This document shows positions 1-9,398 of a stretch of 55,814 nt of DNA, piece by piece. Position 1 is the stretch's first letter. Every line of letters starts with the position of its first letter. A model generated the notes under the pieces. That model was not told where the DNA came from, made no database searches, and saw only the letters and a list, made by a program, of their open reading frames with translations. This DNA comes from Silvanigrellales bacterium (lineage in GTDB: Bacteria; Bdellovibrionota_B; Oligoflexia; Silvanigrellales; Silvanigrellaceae), in assembly GCA_020247005.1 (NCBI GenBank), contig JADCJN010000014.1, positions 1-55,814 of the forward strand, given 5' to 3'. The translations under genes and the position numbers were made by a program.

Positions 1-231
1 CAGGGAGCTATTCAAGTCGCCTACCAGGAATTTAAAAAGGTGCGTGACCAGAACGAAACACTGAAGAACCGGAACAAGGCGCTTGCCCTTTCTGAGTCCG
101 ACCTCAACAGCCTGGTGCTCGAGTCGGACAAGGATGTCCAGTTCAAGGTGCTCAAGCGTATTATGCTCAGCGCGCAGCAGGCCGACTTCGTCGGCTGGAA
201 GCTCGCCGTGAGCCGAATGACAACCGACTGA
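1..231 (+). CDS. ExbD/TolR-family protein, C-terminal end only
   Basis: The gene is cut by the left window edge, so only the last 76 residues are visible. The segment ESDKDVQFKVLKRIM followed by SAQQADFVGWKLAV matches the conserved C-terminal ExbD/TolR pattern, in which an Asp-Lys-x-Val stretch precedes a helix and a final beta strand. ExbD/TolR proteins are single-pass inner-membrane proteins that work with an ExbB/TolQ partner to convert proton flow into mechanical work on the envelope. The gene lies 40 bases before an outer-membrane beta-barrel gene and heads an operon of TPR and FHA proteins. That fits an AglS/AglQ-like stator of the Agl-Glt machine. The membrane segment and its key Asp lie outside the window, so the family call rests on the C-terminus and context. 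Confidence 0.65.
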   Translation, partial: QGAIQVAYQEFKKVRDQNETLKNRNKALALSESDLNSLVLESDKDVQFKVLKRIMLSAQQADFVGWKLAVSRMTTD

Positions 232-271
232 AACAGAGAAAAACGTTTGCGGACGCCGCCCGAGGAGTTCC

Positions 272-994
272 ATGAGCCTGACGTTGCCGAGGTCAAAAAA
301 TGCCCTGGCCTTCGCCCTTGCCCTCGCGCTCGCGGCTGTTGCCTTGTTTTCTTCCATAGCGCCCACGGGTGCGCGCGCAGAGGACTTCAAGGACTACGAG
401 ATCCGAGTCATTAAGAACAAATATTTTACCAAACGTTTTCGTCTCCAGCTCGACATAAACGCTGGCGGCGTTATGAACCAGTCTTTCCACAACAGTTACC
501 TTGGTATAGCGGGGCTGGGTTTTCACTTCTCAGAAAGCTTCGGACTGCATGCGGAGGGTGGCTATTCCTTCGTCGACAACAAAGACGAGTGCGACCTTCT
601 TGGCCGAGACTTCAACATCAACCCTCTGATAAATGAAGTTCAAACCATCTATGGTGGGTATGTTTCATACACTCCTATTTATGGAAAGTACCAGCTTGGT
701 AGCGGCGACGTCCTTTACTTCGACTGGTTTTTTACGGCTGGAGGCGGTCTTGCCGCAAACCGAGAACGTCAAGGAGGCTGCGGCGGAGAGGAAGTCACGC
801 CTGGCACGGACGTTTGGGAAACGACTCCACAGTTCAACGTTGGAACGGGGCAGCGTTACTTTTTAGGGAAGAGTACTGCGTTTATTTGGAACGTGAGGGT
901 GCTTGTTTTCCAGCCTGCTGCGGAAGGAAAAAACATTATTGACGACGGCATCAAGAACGTCATCCTTTCCCTTGGTCTGGGGTACTTCTTGTGA
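272..994 (+). CDS. Outer-membrane beta-barrel protein (myxobacterial OMP type, GltA/GltB-like)
   Basis: The 240-residue product has a Sec signal peptide: a basic start, an Ala/Leu-rich core at about residues 10-30 and a cleavage region near ARAED. The mature part has alternating hydrophobic and polar strands such as FRLQLDINAGGV and FGLHAEGGYSF, and it ends in GLGYFL with a C-terminal aromatic-Leu. Both are typical of outer-membrane barrels. The pattern resembles the beta-barrel family found in Myxococcus and Bdellovibrio gliding loci. The start is ATG after GAGGAG. It sits between an ExbD/TolR gene and TPR genes in one operon, so it probably forms the outer-membrane part of the same trans-envelope complex. 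A transport function cannot be excluded. Confidence 0.7.
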   Translation: MSLTLPRSKNALAFALALALAAVALFSSIAPTGARAEDFKDYEIRVIKNKYFTKRFRLQLDINAGGVMNQSFHNSYLGIAGLGFHFSESFGLHAEGGYSFVDNKDECDLLGRDFNINPLINEVQTIYGGYVSYTPIYGKYQLGSGDVLYFDWFFTAGGGLAANRERQGGCGGEEVTPGTDVWETTPQFNVGTGQRYFLGKSTAFIWNVRVLVFQPAAEGKNIIDDGIKNVILSLGLGYFL

Positions 995-1007
995 GTGGAT
1001 GTGGAGC

Positions 1008-2657
1008 ATGCGCGTGAAGTCTGACAAGTCCAATGGCCTTTCAACCGGACCCATCAAGAGCGTCCTCGCGTGCGTTGCTGCCGTTGTTGCGTGGAACGTC
1101 GTGGCCTCCTTTGTCCCCACGGTTTCCTTTTTGGCGCCCTTGGTGCCTGTGGCCTATGCCCAGAATGCTTACGCCGAAGCTCAGCGTGCGTTTCAGGCGC
1201 GCGACTACTTCAACAGCGCACGGCTCTTTTACTCACTTTCCATCGCGTCTTCGGGCGACACCCGAGCGAAGGCTGAATTCGGACTTGCAGAGTCGCTCAA
1301 AAAAGCTGGCTTCCCCTACGGCGGAGCGTATTTTTACTCTCGCATTGTGGCCCAAGGGACGAAGAACGATTTCTTTCGATTTGGGCTCGACAATTTGGGA
1401 GATCTCAACACGCGCTCCCCGCTGGGGCGTGCTGCCATCGGCGGCATTTTTGGAACCAAAATCGATCCGCTTCAGGTGCCGCCGGGCGCTCGCGGTTTCT
1501 ATTTTTTCTACAAGGGTCTTGAAGCGTTCGACAGCGGAGGGGCTGCTGCGGGTTTGGGCGGTGGGGCCTCTGGAATGCAGTCGGTGGCGCGCGCGAAGTC
1601 CGAATTCGAGCGTGTTCCTTCAGGCAACCCCTATTATCCGCGCGCTCAGTACTACCTCGGTGTCATTTACGCCGTGATGAAAGACTCCGATGGGGCGCTC
1701 GGAGCGTTCTCGCGCGTTGTTCGCACTTCGACCTCCGACAGCCTCCGTCAATTGGCCACAATGGGTTTGGCGCGCGTTTATTACGAGCGCAAAGACTACC
1801 GCCGGGCGTTTTCCTACTACTCGCAAATACCGCGCGACTCCGACCTCTGGCTCGAGACTCTTTTTGAAGGTGCCTGGGCTTTCTTCATGATCCAGAAGCA
1901 CAACAACTCGCTTGGAAACAACCACACCATTCACTCGCCGTTCTTTGTAAACCGCTTTTACCCTGAAACTTACATTCTGAATGCCATCACCTACCTTCGT
2001 CTGTGCCGATACCAGGCCTTGCGCGATCAATTGCGGAAGTTTCAGGAACGCTACAAACCTACTTTCGCCGACCTGAACAATCTGTTGAAGAAGTATCAGG
2101 GAAACCCGGAGGCGTTCTATAGCGTCATCGCGCGTTACCGTGCGACGGGGCGGTTGGGTGAAAACACGGCCGCCACAGAAGTTATTGACGCTGTTTCGAG
2201 GTCAGATGCCTTCAAAGAAGCCGCTGCCGTGGTGAGGGGCATGGAGCGCGAGGCCGCTCAGTTGCGTGGGCAAGGGGCTCGCTGGGAAATGTCGGGCTTG
2301 GCCGACGTCCTGCGTGTTTCTTACGAAAATCGCCGCAAGGCGACTATCCGCACCGCGGGAGAAATTCTTTTCTCCCAGGCGGTGCAGCAGTTTCGTTACC
2401 TTCGAGATCTTTCCGACCAAACCAGGCTTATTAACCTCGAGATGCTTTCGGGCCGCACCGACCAGCTGCGCGCCCGCTTCAACCCTGAAAATCAAGGGTC
2501 CGATGGCACCTCGTGGGGAGAGGGTATGAAGCCACTCAACGTGAAGAGTGAAATTGAATATTGGCCTTTCGAAGGTGAGTACTGGGAGGACGAGCTGGGA
2601 GGCTACGTCTACAACATCGACTCGAAGTGCGCCGTCGCCACATCAGCGAAGAAGTGA
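1008..2657 (+). CDS. Exported TPR-repeat protein (GltC-like candidate)
   Basis: The 549-residue product starts at ATG 1008 after GGAG, 13 bases past the beta-barrel stop. The frame is open further upstream, but that would overlap the barrel gene. Residues 1-51 form a signal peptide ending near VAYAQ. The mature protein carries degenerate tetratricopeptide units, for example AQRAFQARDYFNSARLFYSL, AQYYLGVIYAVMKDSDGALG and GLARVYYERKDYRRAFSYYS. The C-terminal half is helical without a clear domain. TPR solenoids act as protein-docking scaffolds, and here the position predicts a periplasmic or outer-membrane-associated adaptor of the gliding-type machine. Assignment to GltC specifically is from gene order and architecture, not from alignment. 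Confidence 0.65.
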   Translation: MRVKSDKSNGLSTGPIKSVLACVAAVVAWNVVASFVPTVSFLAPLVPVAYAQNAYAEAQRAFQARDYFNSARLFYSLSIASSGDTRAKAEFGLAESLKKAGFPYGGAYFYSRIVAQGTKNDFFRFGLDNLGDLNTRSPLGRAAIGGIFGTKIDPLQVPPGARGFYFFYKGLEAFDSGGAAAGLGGGASGMQSVARAKSEFERVPSGNPYYPRAQYYLGVIYAVMKDSDGALGAFSRVVRTSTSDSLRQLATMGLARVYYERKDYRRAFSYYSQIPRDSDLWLETLFEGAWAFFMIQKHNNSLGNNHTIHSPFFVNRFYPETYILNAITYLRLCRYQALRDQLRKFQERYKPTFADLNNLLKKYQGNPEAFYSVIARYRATGRLGENTAATEVIDAVSRSDAFKEAAAVVRGMEREAAQLRGQGARWEMSGLADVLRVSYENRRKATIRTAGEILFSQAVQQFRYLRDLSDQTRLINLEMLSGRTDQLRARFNPENQGSDGTSWGEGMKPLNVKSEIEYWPFEGEYWEDELGGYVYNIDSKCAVATSAKK

Positions 2658-2667
2658 GCATCCGAAC

Positions 2668-5600
2668 ATGAAATTCCGCCATGCACGCAAATTCCTCTCG
2701 CTGACACCGCTCGTTGCCTTGGCCCTCGACCCCGAGGCGCACGCGCAAGCGCGTCGTGCACCGGAGCGAGCAGGCGCCGCACGCAGCAGCACTGCCGGAC
2801 GCACTGCGACCACTGCGTCGTCTGATGCGCCTCCTGCTCTGGGCGGCTCGAGTCGTGGAAAGCTCACCAGTTCGGGTGCGCGAATCAATGTGAAAGACAG
2901 AAACGACAACGTCGTTGAGAAAAAGAAACAGGGGAAGTCGAAACGCGAAATAGCAGAAGGCAAGGGCAATCGCGTGCGCCGCGGCGAAATCGAGGCTGTG
3001 GCTTTAGAGCGTGCTCTGGGCGGTGCCATTGGGAAAGAAAGCACCTATATGGAGAAACTCTTGCCGAAACTTGGCAAGAAATCTCCGCAACGGCCCGAGA
3101 TCTTGCGTCGTCTGGTTGAGAACTACCATCAGCAAGCCATCCTCACGTTTTTCAAGGAAAGCCGTGCTTACGACGTTGCGTGGCAGAAATGGGACAACGG
3201 CGGACGTCGCGGCACGGAGCCGATGTTCACACAGCGCCAAAGCAAAGTGTGGACGAGCAAGGTTATTCAACGTGCGCAGCAGTATATTACAGAGTATCCT
3301 AAGGGAAAGGCCATTGACGAGGCCTACTTTCAGGTCGCCTATGCCCTCGACCAAATGGGCGATTCACAAAGTGCGGCTTCCTATTACAGCCAGCTGGTGG
3401 CGAAGTTTCCGAACTCCAAGCGCCTGCCCGACGCCCACTACGCTTTGGGTGAATTCTATTTCGGCAAACAAGACTTCAAAAAAGCCCTGACGGCCTTCAG
3501 CCAGGTCACGCGCTTTACGCGGGCACCTATTTATCCTTGGGCAGTCTATAAAATCGCCTGGTGCTATTACAACCTCCGTGATTACGCGAACTCCCGAGGG
3601 AGTTTTCAGCGCGTGGTGTCGCTTGCAGGGCAGGGCGGCGCGGAGCTCACCCCTGGCGGCAAAATAAAATTGAAAGAAGAGGCTCTTCGCGACCTCGTGC
3701 TCGTGTTTGCGGAGCTTCAAGACATCGACGGTGCCGAGCGCTACTACGCATCTGTAGGTGGCGAAAAGTATTATGGTGAAATGTTGATGCGCCTTGCCGA
3801 CCTCTTGCGCGAGAGCGGTGAATACGACAAGTCGGTGGTTGTGCTGAAGCGATTCCTTGCGCGCAACCCCTACAACATCAAGGCAGCAGAAATCCAGGTG
3901 CAAATTGTCGACACCTCCAACCTGAAGGTCGACAAGAAGCTGCTATGGCAAGAAATGGCATACCTCCTGAAGAACTACACAGAAGGAACGCCCTGGGCCC
4001 AGAGAAACGCCAATGAGCGAGAGTTCAAGGAATCTTTAGACCAGGTTCACACTGTTGCCATAACGTATCCTAAAAAGCAGCATGCCATGGCGCAGAAGGA
4101 CAACAATAAGTACCTTTTCGCTCAAGCAGAGATTGGGTACGGACTTTATTTGCGCAGCTATCCGAAGCGAACCGAGAGTCTTGAGGTTCGCTTCCACCTT
4201 GCGGAAATTCAGTACCAACAGAACCGCTACCGAGAGTCGGCAAAGAATTTTTGGGCTATCACCGAGTTCGGGAACGACCCCAAAAAGAATCCATATTTCC
4301 AGAAGTCAGCCACGTACCTCTTGTCGGCCTCGTTTCTTGAGGTGGAAAAAGAGATGAAGGCCCTCCGAGCGAAGCCTGCGAAGCTCAAGCAAGCGGCTCT
4401 TCCCATGTCGGCCGACTTCACAGAATACGTGCGTGTGTGTGACTCCTTCATCAAGTGGTTTCCCAAAGACAAGGCCGTGCTTGATTGCCGCATCGACACG
4501 GCGGAAATCTACCTCAAGCACAATCGATATGATGAGGCGGAAAAGCGCCTCACGCAGATCGCGGCCGACTCCTCGGAGCGCAAGGAAGGCCAAACGGCAG
4601 CCGAAATTCTTTTGTGGATGAATGCTGACGACACGCGAAAACTCATGGCGGTGGCCGACACGCTCTGGAAGATTCCAGCCTACCAAAAGGGCGACATTGG
4701 CAAGCGCATTCGTGAAATCAAACAAGCCAACCGTTTTGTGGAAATTGCGAACGTCGAGAAGTCGGGCAACAACAAAAAGGCCGCCGAAGAGTTCGAAAGG
4801 CTCGCGCGCGAGGGCGGAAGCGAGGCCGACAAGGCTTGGTACAACGCAGGTGTGAACTATAGAAAAGCGGGCGACACGAACAAGTCGACGGAAGCTTTCT
4901 CGATGGTGTACACCAAGTATCCAAAGAGTCCCCAGTCTGCCGATGCCATGGCCGCGGTTATTGAAATGAGCGAAGCTCGTTTGCAGCTCGACAAGGCCGC
5001 CAGCGTTTCTACGCAGTTTCTTGCGCGTTATCCACAAGATAAACGCTCGGGCGTCATTCAACGCGAGACGTGTTTTCTTTACGACGCTCTCAATAACCTT
5101 CAGCAGGCCCAGAAAACCTGCTCTGATGCCATTAAAATGGGTGGGCAGGGGGCGGCAGATGCTGCCAAAGCCCTTGCCGACATGTACGAACGAAACAACC
5201 GCTACGCTGATTTCGTGAGAATTGTCGACACCAACGTCATGCAAGTGGTGCGCAACCCCACCGACCAAATCATTTACTTGGGACGGGCTGCCGATGCGGA
5301 ACGCAAGAGCGGGCGCGCCTCTGCCGCCGCCGCGCGGGAAGCGAAAATTGTAGGAATTTATTCCTCCAATCGGGGAGCCGTTCAAGGCCAGGCTCTTTCC
5401 GTGGTCGCTGAAATTGAATACCAAAAACACGCGCCTGTTCTTCAAAAGTTCCGGAACACCCGCCTCGAAGCACGCAAACCCGATGGTTCCGATCTCCAAG
5501 CTTCGATTGTGGCGAAACAGGGCCTCTTGCAGCAAGTGGAGCAGAGCTACAAAAAGGTTGTGGCCATTGGCGACGCCGAGTGGGGCGTCGCAAGCCTCTA

Positions 5601-5949
5601 TACCATCGGCTACGCCTATGAAGTTTTCGGCAAAGACCTCCAGAACCCGCCGGTGCCTCCAGGAACTCCGCCCGAAGCCGCTGCGAAACTCAAAGGACAG
5701 CTCTCGGGACTGGGTAAGCCCATCGAGCTGAAGTCGGGCGAGTACTACAAAGAATCCGCTGGAGCGGTGTCGAAATTCGGTGTCTACACGGAATTCAGCC
5801 AGAAAACGTCGGCGGCGCTTTCTCGCATCTACCCCGCAGAAAATCGCAAGCTCGACGAATGGGTGCCTGAAGCCGTCTTCGTCGGAACGCAGCTTGTGGA
5901 AACGGGCAAAGTGAAGCCCGTTATTCAGGCGCTCGGAGGTCAGGAATGA
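2668..5949 (+). CDS. Large exported TPR-repeat protein (GltD/AgmU-like candidate)
   Basis: The 1093-residue product starts at ATG 2668, ten bases after the previous stop, with a weak ribosome site. A signal peptide (LTPLVALALDPEAHAQA) is followed by a Ser/Ala/Arg-rich linker and then a long array of TPR-like helical pairs. Recognisable units are AYFQVAYALDQMGDSQSAAS, AHYALGEFYFGKQDFKKALT and AWYNAGVNYRKAGDTNKSTE. The size and all-TPR build resemble AgmU/GltD, the large periplasmic TPR protein of the Myxococcus gliding complex. The last codons overlap the start of the next gene (ATGA at 5946), which indicates translational coupling. The exact orthology needs alignment; TPR content and export are clear. 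Confidence 0.65.
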   Translation: MKFRHARKFLSLTPLVALALDPEAHAQARRAPERAGAARSSTAGRTATTASSDAPPALGGSSRGKLTSSGARINVKDRNDNVVEKKKQGKSKREIAEGKGNRVRRGEIEAVALERALGGAIGKESTYMEKLLPKLGKKSPQRPEILRRLVENYHQQAILTFFKESRAYDVAWQKWDNGGRRGTEPMFTQRQSKVWTSKVIQRAQQYITEYPKGKAIDEAYFQVAYALDQMGDSQSAASYYSQLVAKFPNSKRLPDAHYALGEFYFGKQDFKKALTAFSQVTRFTRAPIYPWAVYKIAWCYYNLRDYANSRGSFQRVVSLAGQGGAELTPGGKIKLKEEALRDLVLVFAELQDIDGAERYYASVGGEKYYGEMLMRLADLLRESGEYDKSVVVLKRFLARNPYNIKAAEIQVQIVDTSNLKVDKKLLWQEMAYLLKNYTEGTPWAQRNANEREFKESLDQVHTVAITYPKKQHAMAQKDNNKYLFAQAEIGYGLYLRSYPKRTESLEVRFHLAEIQYQQNRYRESAKNFWAITEFGNDPKKNPYFQKSATYLLSASFLEVEKEMKALRAKPAKLKQAALPMSADFTEYVRVCDSFIKWFPKDKAVLDCRIDTAEIYLKHNRYDEAEKRLTQIAADSSERKEGQTAAEILLWMNADDTRKLMAVADTLWKIPAYQKGDIGKRIREIKQANRFVEIANVEKSGNNKKAAEEFERLAREGGSEADKAWYNAGVNYRKAGDTNKSTEAFSMVYTKYPKSPQSADAMAAVIEMSEARLQLDKAASVSTQFLARYPQDKRSGVIQRETCFLYDALNNLQQAQKTCSDAIKMGGQGAADAAKALADMYERNNRYADFVRIVDTNVMQVVRNPTDQIIYLGRAADAERKSGRASAAAAREAKIVGIYSSNRGAVQGQALSVVAEIEYQKHAPVLQKFRNTRLEARKPDGSDLQASIVAKQGLLQQVEQSYKKVVAIGDAEWGVASLYTIGYAYEVFGKDLQNPPVPPGTPPEAAAKLKGQLSGLGKPIELKSGEYYKESAGAVSKFGVYTEFSQKTSAALSRIYPAENRKLDEWVPEAVFVGTQLVETGKVKPVIQALGGQE

Positions 5950-7094
5950 AGTGCCGTTTCCTAAACCCATGGCTGTCTGCTGCGGTCTCGCTTTCTGTGG
6001 GACTCGCCGTTGCCGGCTGTGCTTCGAAAAGTGAAAAAGGCGCACCCTCGGCAACGGCGTCGAACGATTCCGGAGCAAGCGACAACGCCGATGCGGGCTC
6101 GAAGAATGTGGAAGCGAAACAGGAGCAAGAAGCCCGCAAGAGCAGTCGCGGGGAAACACGCTTCGTGATTTCAACCCTCACACCCACAAGCGTTGTGCAA
6201 GGTTCCGTAGGCAACCAGGCGCTGTCGGATGCGATTCTTGAAATCGAAGAGTTCGTTCGCAAGGATCAAGAAGATGTTCCCATGGTTGTCACATTTCTCG
6301 CTCTTCTGCGCATGGCAGGAAATGGTGGCGATATTCAAAAGAATCTGTCGCGTGCCGCAGGCACCAAGGGCGCCAAGAGCCCTTGGTTTCTGATTGAAAC
6401 CGCATACGGCGCCATGACCCGCAGAGAGTACTCACTCACGGAATACCTCCTGGGTAAGGCCGACCGGTTTTCGGCGGGCGACGCTCAGGTGAAGGCTGCA
6501 GTGGCTCACGCCTGGGGCGTTCGCTACATGGTGGACAGAAAGCAGTCGCAAGGCATCTACGAAATGAACAAGGCAGCAAGGGCGAACTACGTCCCTGCGC
6601 TCATCACCTTGGGATTCCTGGCTCTGCGCTCAGGCGACTACCTGGGTGCTGAGCGCAACTTCCGCATCGCCACGGCGTCAGCGGGCGAGAACCTCAATGC
6701 GAAAATGGGACTCGGCATCGCTTTGCGAGTGCGTGGCAAGGCCGACGAGGCCGTTCCTCTCCTCGCCCAAATCTACAAGCAAAAAAGCCAAGACCGCCGC
6801 GTTGCGTGGAACTATGCGCTTGCTCTTTCGGAAATCCCTTCTCGCCGCAAAGAAGCCGTCGACCTTCTGGGCAAATATTTTCAGTTGCCGGGAAGTCTTG
6901 GCGACGTCGATGGCAAGGCCAATGCCCTTTTGCAAAAGCTGCAGGCGCCTCCACCCAGTCCTGCATCTCAGCCGAAAACAGAAGCGAAGTCTGAGGCGAA
7001 AGAGGCAGGGGCATCGAAGTCCGAAGCCAGACCATCAGGCGGTACTCCTGCCAGTCAGCCTCCGGCAAGTCCGGCAGCCCCCGCGAAGAAGTAA
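5946..7094 (+). CDS. TPR-repeat lipoprotein (GltE/AglT-like candidate)
   Basis: The 382-residue product begins with a type II signal peptide and lipobox AVAGC (Cys25), followed by CASKSEK and a Ser/Ala/Asp-rich linker, so it should be lipid-anchored. The central part (about residues 90-320) is helical with TPR-like pairs such as PALITLGFLALRSGDYLGAE and ALAEIPSRRKEAVDLLGKYF-like spacing. The last 60 residues are Pro/Ala/Ser/Lys-rich and low in complexity. The start is preceded by GGAGG and overlaps the upstream stop by four bases. AglT/GltE in Myxococcus is also a TPR lipoprotein that positions other outer-membrane Glt parts, so a similar role is inferred. Confidence 0.65.
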   Translation: MKCRFLNPWLSAAVSLSVGLAVAGCASKSEKGAPSATASNDSGASDNADAGSKNVEAKQEQEARKSSRGETRFVISTLTPTSVVQGSVGNQALSDAILEIEEFVRKDQEDVPMVVTFLALLRMAGNGGDIQKNLSRAAGTKGAKSPWFLIETAYGAMTRREYSLTEYLLGKADRFSAGDAQVKAAVAHAWGVRYMVDRKQSQGIYEMNKAARANYVPALITLGFLALRSGDYLGAERNFRIATASAGENLNAKMGLGIALRVRGKADEAVPLLAQIYKQKSQDRRVAWNYALALSEIPSRRKEAVDLLGKYFQLPGSLGDVDGKANALLQKLQAPPPSPASQPKTEAKSEAKEAGASKSEARPSGGTPASQPPASPAAPAKK

Positions 7095-7268
7095 CAATTG
7101 TGAGCCCGCAAATGTGAACTTCCTTCCTCGTGAGTCAAAGGGGCGTCGCCTTCCTGGAGGCTGCGAATCTAGCGGATCTGTTACCATGAAGTTGAATAAT
7201 CTCTGCCACGGTTCCGCAAGGACTGCGTAAGAACCCCGAAGACGCGATAGGCGAGGAAGCGAAACGAA

Positions 7269-9398
7269 ATGGCTCTTCTACTCAAAGCCAGCAAGGTCAT
7301 TGAGGGCAATCCCGAGGAACTCGTCATCGAGGCGGGGCAGGTGATCATCGGACGCCTTCCCTCGAATCATCTCGTCATTCCCGGAAGCGATGTCGAACCC
7401 ATTCACGCTATGATTGAGGTCGATCCGCAAAGCGGAGAGGCTTCGCTCGTCGACATGGCGAGTGAAGCGGGCGTGCGCTTGAACGGCCGCGTGATTGAGG
7501 TGGTCGAACCGTTGAAAGCGGGCGACAAAATCCAGATTGGCGACGTGCGCATCGACGTGCTGCCTGGTGAAGGCAGCGCCGTCGTTGGCCGAGGTGCCAA
7601 GTCGGGCTCTCAGGGCGCGCAGGGTAACAAGAACGGGGAAAGTGCGAGCACACAAAAGGCGGGAGCCGCCGGTGCGACGGCACAAGGCCGCCGAACCAAG
7701 CGCGACGACTACCGCTACGAGGGCCAGGTCAAGCGCGTTCCCACAGTCAACTATGGCTTCCTCTTCGAACCGGGGAAGGAACGGCCTCACGGTTCGACTT
7801 TGGAAGTGGTCGCGTTCTGGGACCAATCCATTCTCGATGTGCGACACTATGGCGGGAACGTGAAGAAGGGCGAGATTCCTCGTCCGGCGACGTGCGTTTT
7901 GGGCAACGAAGAAGACGATCAGCTCATTGGCATCGGCCCCCGTGCGAACACCCGCAACTACACCTTCGCCAAGGTAGAAGGATCCAATACAGTCATCTAT
8001 CTGAATGACGAGATGAAGGGCCGCGTGCGCCGAGGCGGAAACTTCGAAAAAGTCGCCGGGCCCACGAAGTTGAAAATGAAAGCCGGCGAAATGGCGCTGG
8101 TTAAGCACGGCCCTGTCAGTTACTTTCTCACGAACGTTTCGCTTCCAAATCCTATTCTGAAGCGATTCGAAGATCTCGACGGGCGTCCTCTCATTTTCAT
8201 TTACGCTTTGTTCCTTTACGGCCTCCTTTCGAGTGGCATGTATTATGTGAACCGCAACGGCAACCCCCAAAAGCCGTTCGACGAAGACTCGTGGGCGGAA
8301 ACCCTCGCCATTCGAACACCAACGCCGAAACCAAAAGACAACCTTCCTGCACCGAAGCCGGAAGTTGAGGTCAAGAAGCCGGAACCCATTAAGCCTCCCG
8401 AAGTCAAACCACCCGAGAAGAAGCCTGAGCCACCGAAAGTGAGTACGCCGGTGAAAGCGCCGGAGGTGAAGCCCGTGGTGAAGGAACAGCCCAAAGAGAA
8501 GCCGGACCCTGTGAAGGCACCTCCGAAGCCACAGACGCCAGTGGCTTTACAAAGCCCGAAGAAGCCCTCTGCGCCGAACCCCAACCCTGCCAATGCTGCG
8601 GGGGAATCGAAGGCCAACGAAAAAACCTTAGGACCCAAGAGCAGCAACAATGCCGGCAATGGCGGCGGAAAAGCCGGCGGCACTTCAGGCGCATTCGCGG
8701 GCGCTCGCGCGGGCAATTCCAAAAGCAGTGCCATGGGTGTGGAAGGCGGCAAGAAAGACGTCATGTCGGGCATCAACCTCGACAAACTCGGAGCCGGACT
8801 GGGCAAAATTTCAGACCTCAATGGCGTGGGCGCCATTGCCACAGGGCTGCAGAGTTCTGCGGGTGGTGCAGGTGGAGGTTCCGGCTCGGCGGGGCGCGGT
8901 GCTCATGGTTTCGGGGGCATTGGCAAGGGAAACAGCCTTTCCACAGGCGGACCCGCGCGTGCACTCAATGGGCTTGGGGGCGGAGCAGGCGGCTTGGGCG
9001 CGGGTGGCCTCGGCGGCACCGGCAACGCAGCAGGCCCTGGCGGCGCGGGCGGCAAAATAAAGGCGTCTGCGGTGGTCGTGCCCGAAGGCGATCCGGCCGT
9101 GGAGGGCTCGCTGACGAAGGAAGAGATCGAGGCGGTAATTCGCGCGAACTTGGCGCAAATTAAAGCCTGTTACGAACGCTTCTTACAGGGCAACCGGAAC
9201 CTGGCAGGCCGGGTGACGACGAACTTTGTGATTGGTGGCGATGGACGCGTGAACTCAGCCAATATCGCCAGTTCCGACCTCGGCAGCCCGGGCGCGGAAG
9301 GGTGCATGGCCGGCGCCATCCGCCGGTGGAAGTTCCCTTTGCCGCGGGGCGGTGGGGTGGTGAGCGTGAAGTATCCCTTCGTGTTCAACTCCCGCTAA
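7269..9398 (+). CDS. FHA domain protein with membrane segment, Pro/Gly-rich spacer and AgmX/PglI C-terminal domain (GltG-like)
   Basis: The 709-residue product has an unusual multi-part build. Residues 1-100 form an FHA fold with the GR motif (IIGRLPSN) and the later NG. The usual SxxH reads EPIH, so the phosphothreonine-contacting Ser is Glu. A transmembrane helix lies near residues 306-326 (FIYALFLYGLLSSGMYYV). Then comes a Lys/Pro-rich spacer (about 335-430) and a Gly/Ala/Asn-rich spacer (about 440-610). Residues 615-709 match the AgmX/PglI C-terminal domain, a TonB-C-like fold (IRANLAQIKACYERFL ... WKFPLPRGGGVVSVKYPF). The architecture matches GltG, an inner-membrane protein whose periplasmic tail spans to the outer membrane. 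The gene follows the TPR lipoprotein after 174 bases in which no gene was seen. Confidence 0.75.
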   Translation: MALLLKASKVIEGNPEELVIEAGQVIIGRLPSNHLVIPGSDVEPIHAMIEVDPQSGEASLVDMASEAGVRLNGRVIEVVEPLKAGDKIQIGDVRIDVLPGEGSAVVGRGAKSGSQGAQGNKNGESASTQKAGAAGATAQGRRTKRDDYRYEGQVKRVPTVNYGFLFEPGKERPHGSTLEVVAFWDQSILDVRHYGGNVKKGEIPRPATCVLGNEEDDQLIGIGPRANTRNYTFAKVEGSNTVIYLNDEMKGRVRRGGNFEKVAGPTKLKMKAGEMALVKHGPVSYFLTNVSLPNPILKRFEDLDGRPLIFIYALFLYGLLSSGMYYVNRNGNPQKPFDEDSWAETLAIRTPTPKPKDNLPAPKPEVEVKKPEPIKPPEVKPPEKKPEPPKVSTPVKAPEVKPVVKEQPKEKPDPVKAPPKPQTPVALQSPKKPSAPNPNPANAAGESKANEKTLGPKSSNNAGNGGGKAGGTSGAFAGARAGNSKSSAMGVEGGKKDVMSGINLDKLGAGLGKISDLNGVGAIATGLQSSAGGAGGGSGSAGRGAHGFGGIGKGNSLSTGGPARALNGLGGGAGGLGAGGLGGTGNAAGPGGAGGKIKASAVVVPEGDPAVEGSLTKEEIEAVIRANLAQIKACYERFLQGNRNLAGRVTTNFVIGGDGRVNSANIASSDLGSPGAEGCMAGAIRRWKFPLPRGGGVVSVKYPFVFNSR

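Noticed and set aside
5028..5036. Exact DnaA box TTATCCACA
   Set aside because: It lies within coding sequence for a TPR repeat, alone, and one such match is expected by chance in a window of this size.
4306..6174. Long open frame on the minus strand opposite the large TPR gene
   Set aside because: It is antisense to a gene with clear TPR repeats and signal peptide, and its translation is Arg/His/Phe-rich without any motif. It is a by-product of codon bias.
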